DNA from: an uncultured Winogradskyella sp.
GTDB lineage: Bacteria; Bacteroidota; Bacteroidia; Flavobacteriales; Flavobacteriaceae
DNA: 64,000 bases
Assembly: GCF_947498005.1 (NCBI RefSeq)
Contig: NZ_CANMIW010000006.1
Span: 1 to 64,000 of the forward strand
Reading direction: 5' to 3'
Shown here: piece by piece, positions 9,809 to 20,172 of the stretch
Numbering within the stretch: the first letter of the stretch is position 1
Layout of the letters: each line of letters starts with the position of its first letter
Notes under the pieces: generated by a model
Databases searched by the model: none
The model's input: the letters and a program-made list of their open reading frames with translations, nothing else
Told to the model about the DNA's origin: nothing
Made by a program: the position numbers and the translations under genes

Positions 9809-10411
9809 TTGAGTCTAAAAACACGATACTCTTCCTTTGATTTTGAATGCGGAACTGATGAAGCAGGACGCGGTTGCCTCGCAGGACCAGTTACTGCCGC
9901 TGCAGTTATTCTACCAGATTTATTTAAAAACAAAATATTAAATGACTCAAAACAACTCTCAGAAAAGAAAAGACAACTATTAAAACCTATTATTGAAACG
10001 GAAAGTGTTTGCTTCGCTGTTAAGCATATCTTTGAAGATGAAATTGACACAATTAATATATTAAATGCTTCTATAAAGGCGATGCATGAGTCTATTGACC
10101 AGTTAACTATTCAACCAGATTATATAATTGTAGATGGAAACAAGTTTAAACCTTATAAATCTGTTCCTTATGAAACTATAGTTAAAGGCGATAGCAAATA
10201 CTTGAGTATTGCTGCTGCTTCTGTATTGGCCAAAACTTACCGAGATGAGTTTATGGAAAAAATTCACAATGAGTTCCCAATGTACAATTGGAAACAAAAT
10301 AAAGGCTATCCTACTAAAGCGCATAGAGCTGCCATAAAAAAGTATGGCGTTACAAAATATCATAGAAAATCATTTAGATTATTGCCTGAGCAGTACCAAT
10401 TGGATTTATAA
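9809..10411 (+). CDS. rnhB: Ribonuclease HII
   Basis: Cleaves RNA in RNA-DNA hybrids and removes misincorporated ribonucleotides. The 200-residue protein has the full family signature: GTDEAGRG with catalytic Asp17-Glu18, Asp109 in YIIVDGNK, Asp128 in [12 protein letters not shown], and the C-terminal region with HRKSFR. The start is a TTG codon: no ATG lies between the upstream stop and the DEAGRG motif, so TTG at 9809 is the only start that keeps the active site. It is divergent from susC and followed by a large lipoprotein gene on the same strand (36-bp gap). Confidence 0.95.
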   Translation: MSLKTRYSSFDFECGTDEAGRGCLAGPVTAAAVILPDLFKNKILNDSKQLSEKKRQLLKPIIETESVCFAVKHIFEDEIDTINILNASIKAMHESIDQLTIQPDYIIVDGNKFKPYKSVPYETIVKGDSKYLSIAAASVLAKTYRDEFMEKIHNEFPMYNWKQNKGYPTKAHRAAIKKYGVTKYHRKSFRLLPEQYQLDL

Positions 10412-10447
10412 CTTTTTATATTTGTATTCTAATTTTATCTTTAATTT

Positions 10448-12811
10448 ATGAAGCAATTTGGTTTTTTAGTTCTTTTATCATTATTCTTTTTAGGTTGTCA
10501 AAATGACTATAATAAAACCAAACTGCCCTATCAATTTATTCCGAGCAATACGCAATCAGTACTATTAATTAATGAATTAAGTGACTTTAGCAATAGTTTA
10601 AGCAATAATGAAATACTTTCTAGTATTTACAAAAGCAAGCTAAATTCTATTTCTGAAATATTTAGAAACCTGAATACAACAGATCAAGTTATTCTAGCTT
10701 TTCCTGATTCGATCAATTCTAACTACATCGTTCTAACAAAAAACGATAGCACCTTATTTGTTACTGATAGTATTAAAAATCATGTGTCAGAATCACTTGC
10801 AGATTCCAAGATTAAAAAAACAACAATTGAATCTTCAATATTTTATCATAAAATAATAGGAAACACATTTGCAGGTTCCAATAATCTAGATCTATTAAAA
10901 TCTTTAAATTCTGAAAATGAAAATTTACAGATGTCTAAGATGATAGAAACAGCCGATACCAAATCAATTGCTTCAGTTGTCTACAAATCTAAAACAGACG
11001 ATTACTCAAAACTTATGTTTAGTGATTTTCTGAATGACAACAATTCTAAACTAGCTTTATTAGATTTTAACTTCACAAACAAAAAACTCAATTATAACGG
11101 ATTATTAAAATCTAAAGATTCTAGCATTAACTATCTAAATAGCTTCAAATCCACTGTTCCTCAAAAAACAAATACCATTTTTATAGCACCAGAAAGCACA
11201 AGTTCGTTAACCAGTATTTCTTTTGATGATTTCACAACGTTTAAGCAAAATCTAGACGCTATAAAAAACAGTATTGATGAAGATATACCAACATATCTAA
11301 ACTTCACAAACGAAATTGCACTTGTAGATAATGCCCTAATACTACACACTCTTGACCCTAATTTAATTATAGAATCTATTGAAGAAAAATCATTTAATAA
11401 AACTTTTAGAGATATTGATATTTACTCACTTGAAAATACGGACGTATTTAATTCTATCCTAGAGCCATTCATCTCATTTAACGAGGCTAATTTTTTTACG
11501 GTTTACGACAACTTCGTGATATTTACATCTTCAATAGAAAGTTTAGAATCTATTTTAACAAATGCATTAAACGAAAACACATTATCTACTCTAGACAGTT
11601 TTATTTCAATAAACGAAAATCTTAGTGACGAATCCTCGGTCTTTATTTTTAAAAATTCTAAAGCGCTTTCTCAAATAATGGGAAATACTTTAAAGGGTTA
11701 TAATGCAAATGCCGTACAATTTGTACAAGAAGATGACTACACACATATCAATGGAATTATTCAAAAATATAAAAAACGAGCGGCTTCGAATTCTGTGAGC
11801 GAAACATTTACGACAGCCCTTGAAGCCGAAATTTTAAATGCACCACAAACTGTTAAGAACCATATAACCAAAGCACATGATATTGCTGTCCAGGATATTA
11901 ATAATACTCTTTATCTAATTTCTAGCTCAGGTAACATCCTTTGGAAAAAACAATTACAAGGAAAAATTCTTGGACAAATTGAACAAATAGACATCTACAA
12001 AAACGGAAGATTACAGCTTGTATTTGCAACAGAAAATAAAGTTTATGTTTTAGATAGAAATGGGAACGACGTATCGCTTTTCCCAATGAAATTTAATGAT
12101 AAAATCACACAACCACTCTCAATTTTCGATTACGATAAACAAAAAAATTATAGACTTCTCGTTACACAAGGTAAAAACTTGTTGATGTACGATGCTAAAG
12201 GGAAACAAGTAAAAGGTTTTGATTATAAAGCCAATGGTTCTAACATAAATACGCAACCAAAACATTTTAGAATTGGGACAAAAGATTATATCGTTTTTGG
12301 CGCTGGAGAATCTTTACAAATTTTAAACCGACAAGGTAGTAAAAGAATTAATGTAAAAGATAAAATTAGATTTGCTGAAAATGATATCTTCTTATATCAA
12401 AATAAGTTTACTACAACCAACACCTTAGGTCAACTTGTACAAATAGATACACGTGGAAAAGTAGCATCAAAAAATTTAAACCTAACTGATAAACACAAAC
12501 TTTACACAACTAGTAAAACTTTAGTGACTTTAAGTGAAAATCAATTAAAAATTAAATCGAGAAAGATAGATTTAGATTTTGGCGAATATACAGCCCCAGA
12601 AATCTTTTACTTAAATGACAAAATCTACATCACAACAACCGATTTACAATCTAAGAAAGTCTACCTATTTGATAGTCAAGCAAAATCAATTCCTAATTTT
12701 CCTGTTTTTGGTACTGCTCCTGCAAAACTTCAGAAACTCGATAATGAAAACGGTTTAGAACTTATTACACAAAGCGACGATAAAACAATTGTTGTGTATA
12801 AGCTGCACTAA
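10448..12811 (+). CDS. Large lipoprotein with C-terminal propeller-like region, function unknown
   Basis: A 787-residue predicted lipoprotein (lipobox FFLGC, Cys17). The N-terminal ~450 residues contain a repeated alpha/beta pattern with many Ser/Asn residues, loosely like DUF3352-type proteins. The C-terminal ~310 residues show repeated strands such as ISSSGNILWKKQLQGKILG, KVYVLDRNGNDV and LLMYDAKGKQVKGF, which look like blades of a PQQ/WD-type beta-propeller. It follows rnhB in the same direction. Family not recognised with certainty; probably an envelope protein with a structural or assembly role. Confidence 0.6.
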   Translation: MKQFGFLVLLSLFFLGCQNDYNKTKLPYQFIPSNTQSVLLINELSDFSNSLSNNEILSSIYKSKLNSISEIFRNLNTTDQVILAFPDSINSNYIVLTKNDSTLFVTDSIKNHVSESLADSKIKKTTIESSIFYHKIIGNTFAGSNNLDLLKSLNSENENLQMSKMIETADTKSIASVVYKSKTDDYSKLMFSDFLNDNNSKLALLDFNFTNKKLNYNGLLKSKDSSINYLNSFKSTVPQKTNTIFIAPESTSSLTSISFDDFTTFKQNLDAIKNSIDEDIPTYLNFTNEIALVDNALILHTLDPNLIIESIEEKSFNKTFRDIDIYSLENTDVFNSILEPFISFNEANFFTVYDNFVIFTSSIESLESILTNALNENTLSTLDSFISINENLSDESSVFIFKNSKALSQIMGNTLKGYNANAVQFVQEDDYTHINGIIQKYKKRAASNSVSETFTTALEAEILNAPQTVKNHITKAHDIAVQDINNTLYLISSSGNILWKKQLQGKILGQIEQIDIYKNGRLQLVFATENKVYVLDRNGNDVSLFPMKFNDKITQPLSIFDYDKQKNYRLLVTQGKNLLMYDAKGKQVKGFDYKANGSNINTQPKHFRIGTKDYIVFGAGESLQILNRQGSKRINVKDKIRFAENDIFLYQNKFTTTNTLGQLVQIDTRGKVASKNLNLTDKHKLYTTSKTLVTLSENQLKIKSRKIDLDFGEYTAPEIFYLNDKIYITTTDLQSKKVYLFDSQAKSIPNFPVFGTAPAKLQKLDNENGLELITQSDDKTIVVYKLH

Positions 12812-12891
12812 AAACTCTTTCATTATGATATTTATTTTTTAATACCATTACTTATTGCTAATTTTAGACTCCAAACAATCAACTAGTTAGA

Positions 12892-14454
12892 ATGAGAAAA
12901 TCTTTTATATTTAAACAAATTATACTTACTTCAATTATAATATGTTTTGTAACTCCCAACTTAGAAGCTCAGACAAAAAAACTTAAACGTCCAAAAAGTA
13001 AAGTTGGCATTAATAGTGTAGACCGTTTCGTTAAAGAATCCTTTGACCTCTATGATAAGGTTTACAAATATGATGCCTATGCAGCCACAGGTACACCACT
13101 AGAGGACGAAGATTTAGATGTCTTAGAGGATGCTATAGAAGAAATAACAGTTTTAAGCGAAAGTGCACCAGATATTTTAAGTGATTTAGAAGGCAAAGGC
13201 GCTGTTAAACAAGCCAAAGCGACTCTTCAAATTAATCGTGCTAAGAAAGCGCTTAAATACAGCATTAAAACAGCTAAAGAATTGCTCCTTGGTCAACGAC
13301 AATCACAAGAAGAAGAAGAAGAAGAAGAAGAAGAAGAAGAAGAAACGGCACCTCAAACAGATTCTAACAAAGAACCTAAGCAACAACCTCAAGAAACCCA
13401 AGAGAACGAAGAAATTGAAAACCTTAACGTATCAGATCAATTAGAAATTTATAGTAAATATGATTTTGTTCCTGGAGACAACGCCTTATTCTTTGATGAT
13501 TTCTCACAAGATTTTGTTGGCGATTTCCCTTCTAAGTGGAACACTAATGGCTCTGGCGAAGTCATTAGAACTAATAAAGCTGAAGGAAATTGGTTTGAAA
13601 TGATACATGGCAACAGCATATTTTACATTCCGGACGTCAACCAACTACCAGAAGATTATACAATTGAATTTGATGTACTCACTTCAGGATTATCAAAACA
13701 CACCTCAATGTTCGCTGCTTTAACAGTAGTAATTAGTGATTCGGATAATTTTGTAAACGGCAAGGAGCATTACGCCAAAATTTCTATCCCTTTTGTTCAA
13801 AATTCTAATGGTAAAATTAACTGTCATAACTATTTCAATAGATCAGGTGGAGACATTAATAGCTATATAAAAGCAGACATTTCTAAAGAGGTTTTAAACC
13901 AACCACACATTGCAATATCTGTAACAAAAAAACGATTAAGACTTTGGGTAAACGAGACTAAACATGTAGATATCCCAAGATTTATAGAAGAACTCAATGT
14001 ATTAAATTATTTAAAATTTAGCGTTAGTTCTCTTAAAGATGTAGAACACGTTTTTATTAAAAACTTAAAAGTTGCTGAAGGCGGAGTAGATTTAAGACGA
14101 AAACTATTATCAGAAGGTAAAATTTCTACCAATGGTATTTTATTCGATTCTGGCTCATCTAACATTCAACCGCAATCTTTAGGAATTGTTAGACAGATTT
14201 CGCAAGTTTTAATGCAAGATGAAACCATAAAACTCAAAATCATTGGCCATACAGATGCAGATGGGCCAGACGACACCAATTTAAAGCTATCAAAAGATAG
14301 AGCTCATGCTGTTAAAGACGCTTTAGTTAGCATTTATAAAATATCTAGTGAGCGATTAACAACAGATGGCAAAGGCGAAACACAACCCGTTGACGACAAT
14401 AATACTGCAGATGGTAAAGCACAAAATAGACGTGTAGAGTTTATTAAAATATAA
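12892..14454 (+). CDS. OmpA family protein with poly-glutamate tract
   Basis: A 520-residue envelope protein: signal peptide (cleaved near NLEAQ), a helical segment, a run of 12 consecutive Glu (residues 140-151) encoded by 12 GAA codons, a Gln/Glu-rich linker, a LamG-like beta-sandwich (about 195-395, with DDFSQDFVGDFPSKW), and a C-terminal OmpA peptidoglycan-binding domain (about 412-520) with ILFDSGSSNI, GHTDADG, LSKDRAHAVKDAL and the closing NRRVEFI. It would link the outer membrane, or a periplasmic structure, to peptidoglycan. The gene lies 80 bp after the lipoprotein gene on the same strand. The Glu tract is a DNA microsatellite and may vary between strains. Confidence 0.85.
   Translation: MRKSFIFKQIILTSIIICFVTPNLEAQTKKLKRPKSKVGINSVDRFVKESFDLYDKVYKYDAYAATGTPLEDEDLDVLEDAIEEITVLSESAPDILSDLEGKGAVKQAKATLQINRAKKALKYSIKTAKELLLGQRQSQEEEEEEEEEEEETAPQTDSNKEPKQQPQETQENEEIENLNVSDQLEIYSKYDFVPGDNALFFDDFSQDFVGDFPSKWNTNGSGEVIRTNKAEGNWFEMIHGNSIFYIPDVNQLPEDYTIEFDVLTSGLSKHTSMFAALTVVISDSDNFVNGKEHYAKISIPFVQNSNGKINCHNYFNRSGGDINSYIKADISKEVLNQPHIAISVTKKRLRLWVNETKHVDIPRFIEELNVLNYLKFSVSSLKDVEHVFIKNLKVAEGGVDLRRKLLSEGKISTNGILFDSGSSNIQPQSLGIVRQISQVLMQDETIKLKIIGHTDADGPDDTNLKLSKDRAHAVKDALVSIYKISSERLTTDGKGETQPVDDNNTADGKAQNRRVEFIKI
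13309..13344 (+). repeat. (GAA)12 microsatellite inside the OmpA-family gene
   Basis: Twelve uninterrupted GAA triplets in frame encode 12 glutamates in a linker. Unit changes would lengthen or shorten the linker without shifting frame. Confidence 0.97.
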
Positions 14455-14559
14455 AGCCAGTGAATGAGAATACAGCGCAAATTAATTAGTACGTTTTCTT
14501 ATTTTTAACATCTCCATTTTGTAACATTGTAAACTCTAATTAAGTCTAAGATTTTACAA

Positions 14560-15609
14560 ATGATAAAAAGACAAAAAGCTTCACTTAAAAGTTGCATTAT
14601 CCACAAAGTTGGAAACAAGTTTAATGGCACTAAAAATGCATTTTCAGATGCTATCGTTCATTTTGATGAAGCCACTTACAATCTAATGCTGCCATATCTT
14701 CTTAAACCATTTGTTAGTGTTGCTGAGAATTATCGTTTTCATCATCACAGCGACGTCGGACTCAATGAAATTAACACTTATAGCGATCAGCTCTTTAAAG
14801 ACGATGCTGATTTTGTAGATATCTCTAAACACATCGTCACACACCTATTTGAACAAAGTAATTCTGCACAAATTAAAACAGGCGATGTCCTTATTTGTCA
14901 TTTTGAAAATGTACAATACGAAGACTATTTTACAGATGCCATAGGCATTTTTAAAATTGAAAATAAAACAGAATTCTTTCAGACGTATTTAGAAGATAAC
15001 AATTATGACATATTAGTTCAAAAAGGGATTCAAGCAAAGAAAGTAGACAAAGGTTGTTTAATACTCAATACCTCTGATATGGAAGGTAAAATTGTGTTTA
15101 GTGTAGATAATAATACTTACGACACCCAATACTGGATCAAAAGTTTCCTAAACATTAGATATCCTGATGATAGCAACCAACACACCAAGAATTGTATTGA
15201 GCTTTGTAGAGAGTTTTCAAAAGAAGTTTTACAACCCAATTATGGTGGGCAAGAACAAAGTAATTTCTTGGCAAAAACAGTAGATTTTTTCAAAGAAAAT
15301 GAAATTGTAAATATTGATACTTTTAAAGAAGAGGTCTTTGAAGAGGAAGATAAAATTCAGTTATTTGAAGACTATAAAAAAACCTATGAAAGCGACAATA
15401 AAGTCCTCATTAGAAACCAGTTTGACGTTTCTGAAATTGCATTAAAAAAGCAAAAACAAAAGATAAAAACCGAAATAAAACTAGACACCAACATTCAAAT
15501 AAAACTGGATGTTGATGCTCCTGATGCTTCGGCAGAATATCTAGAACGCGGTTATGACGAAGAGAAGAAAATGCACTACTACAAAGTGTTTTTTAACGAT
15601 GAAACGTAA
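14560..15609 (+). CDS. Nucleoid-associated protein (NdpA/YejK, 37-kDa family)
   Basis: A 349-residue cytoplasmic protein resembling the NA37 nucleoid-associated family: N-terminal IHKVGNKFNGTKNAFSD, HFDEATYNLMLPYLLKPF near residues 30-50, a central segment with AKKVDKGCLILN, and a C-terminal helical and charged region. E. coli YejK is nucleoid-associated; the flavobacterial member is probably a DNA-associated protein of unclear role. No signal peptide. It runs convergent to lipB with only 4 bases between the two stops. Confidence 0.75.
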   Translation: MIKRQKASLKSCIIHKVGNKFNGTKNAFSDAIVHFDEATYNLMLPYLLKPFVSVAENYRFHHHSDVGLNEINTYSDQLFKDDADFVDISKHIVTHLFEQSNSAQIKTGDVLICHFENVQYEDYFTDAIGIFKIENKTEFFQTYLEDNNYDILVQKGIQAKKVDKGCLILNTSDMEGKIVFSVDNNTYDTQYWIKSFLNIRYPDDSNQHTKNCIELCREFSKEVLQPNYGGQEQSNFLAKTVDFFKENEIVNIDTFKEEVFEEEDKIQLFEDYKKTYESDNKVLIRNQFDVSEIALKKQKQKIKTEIKLDTNIQIKLDVDAPDASAEYLERGYDEEKKMHYYKVFFNDET

Positions 15610-15613
15610 TTCA

Positions 15614-16312
15614 CTAAACAAAATCAGCTTCAAAAAGCGCTTCAAAGTGCTTCAAAATTTTTGCTTTAACTTCAGCTTCATCAACAATATCAATACCTAA
15701 TTCATTATTTAAAGTTGTTACTGCTTTTCCTCGAATACCACATGGAATAATATTATCAAAATAACCTAAATCTGCATTCACGTTAAGCGCAAATCCATGC
15801 ATCGTTACCCAACGACTTGCTCTAACACCCAATGCGCAAATTTTACGAGCAAATGGCGTACCAACATCTAGCCAAACACCAGTTTCTCCGGGACTACGCT
15901 CAGTTTTTAAACCATATTCTGCCAAAGTAAGAATTATAACTTCCTCTAAAAAGCGTAAGTACTTATGAATATCGGTAAAAAAATTATCGAGATCTAAAAT
16001 AGGATAACCCACAATTTGTCCAGGACCATGATATGTAATATCTCCTCCTCTATTAATCTTGTAAAAAGTAGCTTCCTTTTCTTTAAGTTGAGCTTCAGAA
16101 AGCAACAAATTAGACAAGTCACCACTCTTACCTAAAGTGTAAACATGCGGATGCTCTACAAACAGAAAATGATTATCAGTAACTAAGCCTGCATCTTCCC
16201 TTCTATTTTTAATTTTAGTATCTAAAATGGCTTTAAAAAGCGTCTCTTGGTAATCCCAAGTTTCCTTAAAATCTTTAGTTCCAAGATCTTTAAGTTGTAT
16301 GTTTTTATTCAA
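15614..16312 (-). CDS. lipB: Octanoyl-[acyl-carrier-protein]:protein octanoyltransferase
   Basis: Transfers octanoate from ACP to lipoyl domains, the first step of lipoate synthesis. The 232-residue protein has all family motifs: HPHVYTLGKSGD, GGDITYHGPGQIVGYPI, and RKICALGVRASRWVTMHGFA containing the catalytic Cys with its Lys two residues before, and a later GIRGKAVTTL. It is cotranscribed with the downstream-facing lipoprotein gene at 16316 (3-bp gap, lipB second). Its product would serve the lipoyl-dependent 2-oxoacid dehydrogenase E2 encoded at 46-47 kb. Confidence 0.96.
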   Translation of the reverse strand: MNKNIQLKDLGTKDFKETWDYQETLFKAILDTKIKNRREDAGLVTDNHFLFVEHPHVYTLGKSGDLSNLLLSEAQLKEKEATFYKINRGGDITYHGPGQIVGYPILDLDNFFTDIHKYLRFLEEVIILTLAEYGLKTERSPGETGVWLDVGTPFARKICALGVRASRWVTMHGFALNVNADLGYFDNIIPCGIRGKAVTTLNNELGIDIVDEAEVKAKILKHFEALFEADFV

Positions 16313-16315
16313 ATC

Positions 16316-17119
16316 TTAATCCTCTAAAACAACATCTAAATTCATTACAGTTTCATCTTTATTAATTTCGCTCCAAGCGACCTTATAATGTACTGTTTTT
16401 CCGTCCCTAGATATTGTTGCATTTGTGTTTGAAACTGATTTCACTTTTCTTGGAAATGTGTAGGTTATGGTATAAAATGAAGCAGAAAAAATCTCCTCAA
16501 ATTGCATCTCTAACTGCTTACCAAAATCATCCTCTTCTGCTTCAGAATCCATGTCTTGAGTTTCCTCTGTTACTTCGTCTTTTTTAATTAATGAAGCAGG
16601 TTGTACTCTACTAAACGTATTATTTACAAATGAATAATTAACTTCTTTAGTTTTTGTTAATTCCTCCATTTGATCCTCTGGTGCAGCACCTTCTTCATTA
16701 CTAATACTCTTCACTATTCCCATAGCCTCATCCATTTGATCATTAATGGTTTTTAACTCATTTACAGTTTCAAACGGCTTAATCATAGTAAACTCAAACA
16801 CCTCGTTTGCTTCGTCCATGTTTACATGAACAATCATTCCTTTCAACTTTTCTAAATTAGCCTTTTGCTCACTAGACAACGAGGCAATACTGTCTTTATG
16901 AGTTTTAAATAAATCATTAAAAACAATAGTTGTGTCCATTTTTTTCATCTCAGCTTCTGGTTTAGTTGGCCCTTGAGATCCTGCAATTTGCATCATAGGA
17001 GACAGATCGAAAGACGATTTATAATCGCCACCCATATTATCATTGAATATAATAGATTCTGTAACATTACAGCTCGTTAAAAAAGCCACAACTGATAGTA
17101 ATAAGAATACTTTTTTCAT
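16316..17119 (-). CDS. Predicted lipoprotein, unknown function
   Basis: A 267-residue lipoprotein with signal peptide and lipobox FLTSC (Cys17). The body is acidic and Met/Glu-rich, with alternating charged helices and a C-terminal beta-rich region (FYTITYTFPRKVKSVSN, DGKTVHYKVAWSEI). No family recognised. A TACCTTTG -7 box lies about 30 bases upstream. Three bases separate it from lipB, so the pair is an operon. Confidence 0.6.
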   Translation of the reverse strand: MKKVFLLLSVVAFLTSCNVTESIIFNDNMGGDYKSSFDLSPMMQIAGSQGPTKPEAEMKKMDTTIVFNDLFKTHKDSIASLSSEQKANLEKLKGMIVHVNMDEANEVFEFTMIKPFETVNELKTINDQMDEAMGIVKSISNEEGAAPEDQMEELTKTKEVNYSFVNNTFSRVQPASLIKKDEVTEETQDMDSEAEEDDFGKQLEMQFEEIFSASFYTITYTFPRKVKSVSNTNATISRDGKTVHYKVAWSEINKDETVMNLDVVLED

Positions 17120-17147
17120 TTTCAGGAAAATTTAAATTAGTAGACAA

Positions 17148-17155
17148 CAAAGGTA
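17148..17155 (-). promoter_or_regulatory. -7 box for the lipoprotein-lipB operon
   Basis: Read on the minus strand the bases are TACCTTTG, a perfect match to TAnnTTTG, placing the start of transcription about 20 bases before the ATG at 17119. Confidence 0.55.
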
Positions 17156-17172
17156 ACCAAAATGAATGTTTC

Positions 17173-17331
17173 TTATCGTTTAGGATTATTCAAAATAATT
17201 AAGGCTGCTATAACACCAGGAACCCAACCGCAAATCCATAGCAAAAATGTAATAAAGATGGAGCCACAACCTTTGTCAAAAACTGCCAAGGGTGGAAAAA
17301 TAATAGATAAAATAACACGCCAGATACTCAT
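17173..17331 (-). CDS. YqaE/Pmp3 family small membrane protein
   Basis: A 52-residue membrane protein of the UPF0057/Pmp3 family, two transmembrane helices joined by a short loop. Visible hallmarks: FPPLAVFDKGCG and LLWICGWVPGVIAALIIL. The ATG at 17331 (MSIWRVILS) is preferred to an in-frame start 24 bases upstream because the family begins directly with the first hydrophobic helix. Members elsewhere affect membrane potential and salt stress. It sits downstream-facing before the divergent LuxR-type gene. Confidence 0.9.
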   Translation of the reverse strand: MSIWRVILSIIFPPLAVFDKGCGSIFITFLLWICGWVPGVIAALIILNNPKR

Positions 17332-17441
17332 AATTTGTTTTTTGATTTGATGCACACATAGGACGTTGATTCTATTAAATTGTTACATTTTTTATGAATT
17401 CATCATATTGAAATCACATTAAAATTATGTAGTTTCGTTCT

Positions 17442-18497
17442 ATGCGAATAAAAATTCTTTTCGTTTTTATAGTTATTTCTTCTGTTTGCAAAGCTCAATA
17501 TTCATTCTCTGGCTATACAAACCCTGAAGAATGGGATAAATCTGTATACTTATCAATTGTAGATGATTACAGAAAGATGGCTGGCGTTTATTCCGAACAA
17601 ATTATCGCAAAAACCACTGCGGATTCTACTGGATATTTTGAGTTTAAAGGCAATATTTTAGATTTTGATAATAGAATTTATCGCATCCACGTAGATCGGT
17701 GCTCTGATGACAAGCAAGGTGTCAATCATTTTAATGGGCATTGTAGTGATAGTGAGGCATTGTTATTTATTGCAAAAAATACAGACACTTTAAAGCTTCC
17801 TTTTTCATTTGGAAAACAAATATTTTGTGAAGTAGAATCTAATAACCCAAAAGCCAATGCGTTTTTAAAAATTGATTCTTTAAAAAACGATATGCGTTTT
17901 GCGTACGGCGAATTTAGAAGTGAAGCCAACCGAAGATTAAATAACAAAAAGTGGTTTAAAACACTTCAATCCTATGGCGAAACTTTAAATGAACCTTTAG
18001 CAGAACTATATATATTCACATATTTATCTGAAAGAAGTAGTGATTTACACAGTTATTATATTGAAGATTTAAAAAACAATGATTACTATGACAATCTTAA
18101 AGCAAGATTAGAACAATCTTACCCAAATACATTATATACTAAGCAGTATAAAAACGAATTAGAAGCGGATCGATATATGCTTGAAAATTCGTCTGGGAAA
18201 ACCAATTCTAACTTAAATGTACTGTTATATTCCTTTTTAGCGCTTTCTTTAATATTAAATGGATTTTTCTTATTCCGATACTGGAAACAAAATAAATCTA
18301 AAATTGAAGATTTAAAAGCTAAATTATCTAAACAAGAGCAAGTGGTTTTAGAACATTTACTCATGGATAAAACAAATAAAGACATTGCAGAATCACTTTT
18401 TCTGAGTGTTAGCACTGTAAAAACTCACACCAATAATATCTACAGAAAGTTGAATGTGCAATCTAGAGATGACGCAAAGTCGTTGTTTACCAAGTAA
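17442..18497 (+). CDS. Membrane-anchored LuxR-type transcriptional regulator
   Basis: A 351-residue one-component regulator. It has an N-terminal signal peptide (ending VCKAQ), a periplasmic region of about 230 residues, a single transmembrane helix (about 258-276, LLYSFLALSLILNGFFLF), a short coiled coil, and a cytoplasmic LuxR/GerE helix-turn-helix (about 290-350) with TNKDIAESLFLSVSTVKTHT and NNIYRKLNV. The periplasmic part resembles the ligand-binding beta-sandwich (DUF4369-like) of Bacteroidota sensor proteins. It could transmit an envelope signal directly to DNA. Its target is unknown; the DUF1573 gene lies just downstream. Confidence 0.8.
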   Translation: MRIKILFVFIVISSVCKAQYSFSGYTNPEEWDKSVYLSIVDDYRKMAGVYSEQIIAKTTADSTGYFEFKGNILDFDNRIYRIHVDRCSDDKQGVNHFNGHCSDSEALLFIAKNTDTLKLPFSFGKQIFCEVESNNPKANAFLKIDSLKNDMRFAYGEFRSEANRRLNNKKWFKTLQSYGETLNEPLAELYIFTYLSERSSDLHSYYIEDLKNNDYYDNLKARLEQSYPNTLYTKQYKNELEADRYMLENSSGKTNSNLNVLLYSFLALSLILNGFFLFRYWKQNKSKIEDLKAKLSKQEQVVLEHLLMDKTNKDIAESLFLSVSTVKTHTNNIYRKLNVQSRDDAKSLFTK

Positions 18498-18606
18498 TTA
18501 CAAAATTACAACCAAGTACTAGTACCGATTTCCAACCTAGTTTTATCAAAAAACACATCTAAATCCTTGATGTTTGCTTTCATAGAAATCATAAAAACAT
18601 TTTATC

Positions 18607-19014
18607 ATGAAACAAACATTAAACATTGCATTCCTTTTAGTTTTTACTTTAAGCTTTTTTAGCGTAGCTCCAACCGAATTTAATAAATACGATAGCAAAG
18701 TCGCTATTATGAAATTTGAAACAGAGGTTATAAACTACGGAACTATTGTTCAGAATTCCGAAGGGAAACGACTATTCACTTTTACAAACACTGGTGATGC
18801 TCCTTTATTTATTACCAAAGTAAAAACAAGCTGTGGCTGCACAGTACCCAATTACTCAAAAGCTCCAATTCAACCAGGCGACCAAGGCGAATTAGAAATT
18901 AAGTACGACACAAAAAGATTAGGCGCTTTTACAAAAACAATAACTGTAACATCTAATGCTGAAGGTGGCAACAAAATATTAAAGATAAAAGGGAACATTG
19001 TAGCCGCCAAATAA
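18607..19014 (+). CDS. DUF1573 domain secreted protein
   Basis: A 135-residue secreted or periplasmic protein. A signal peptide (about 1-21) is followed by a single Ig-like DUF1573 domain with the typical FTFTNTGDAPLFITKVKTSC and the CGC pair, then IQPGDQGELEIKYDT. Single-domain DUF1573 proteins are common in Bacteroidota; function unknown. Confidence 0.85.
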   Translation: MKQTLNIAFLLVFTLSFFSVAPTEFNKYDSKVAIMKFETEVINYGTIVQNSEGKRLFTFTNTGDAPLFITKVKTSCGCTVPNYSKAPIQPGDQGELEIKYDTKRLGAFTKTITVTSNAEGGNKILKIKGNIVAAK

Positions 19015-19047
19015 GCGCTGTCTACATTAAAATCTAGCATTTCATTT

Positions 19048-19120
19048 TATTCTAAGCTCGTTTCAGCATCTTATAAATTGATGTTAATTTACTTTTAGAT
19101 CACGAAACGAGTTCAGAATA
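19048..19120. repeat. Degenerate inverted repeat (CTCGTTTCAG family)
   Basis: Two 23-base arms (19048-19070 and 19098-19120) are imperfect inverted copies sharing the core CTCGTTTC/GAAACGAG, with a 27-base spacer. The same core occurs in a single arm at 55340-55364, so this is an old member of a dispersed family. Confidence 0.6.
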
Positions 19121-19148
19121 ATCTACTTTTTTAAAACAGCATTTAAGC

Positions 19149-20089
<941 letters not shown>

Positions 20090-20119
20090 AAAGGTGCTCT
20101 TTAATTTTTGTAAAAATTG

Positions 20120-20127
20120 TAATTTTG
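20120..20127 (+). promoter_or_regulatory. -7 box (TAATTTTG) upstream of lysS
   Basis: TAATTTTG matches TAnnTTTG, 45 bases before the lysS ATG. No clear -33 element at the expected spacing. Confidence 0.5.
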
Positions 20128-20172
20128 CATCTGCTTACTTCAAAACGAGTAAGACATTAAAAATTAACAAGA

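Noticed and set aside
13238..13444. Plus-strand open frame encoding a long poly-lysine run
   Set aside because: It is another frame of the (GAA)12 tract inside the OmpA-family gene and has no independent start context or homology.
15614..17119. Mis-joined lipB and lipoprotein as one gene
   Set aside because: Separate stops and starts with a 3-bp gap and a clear lipobox in the second protein show two genes.
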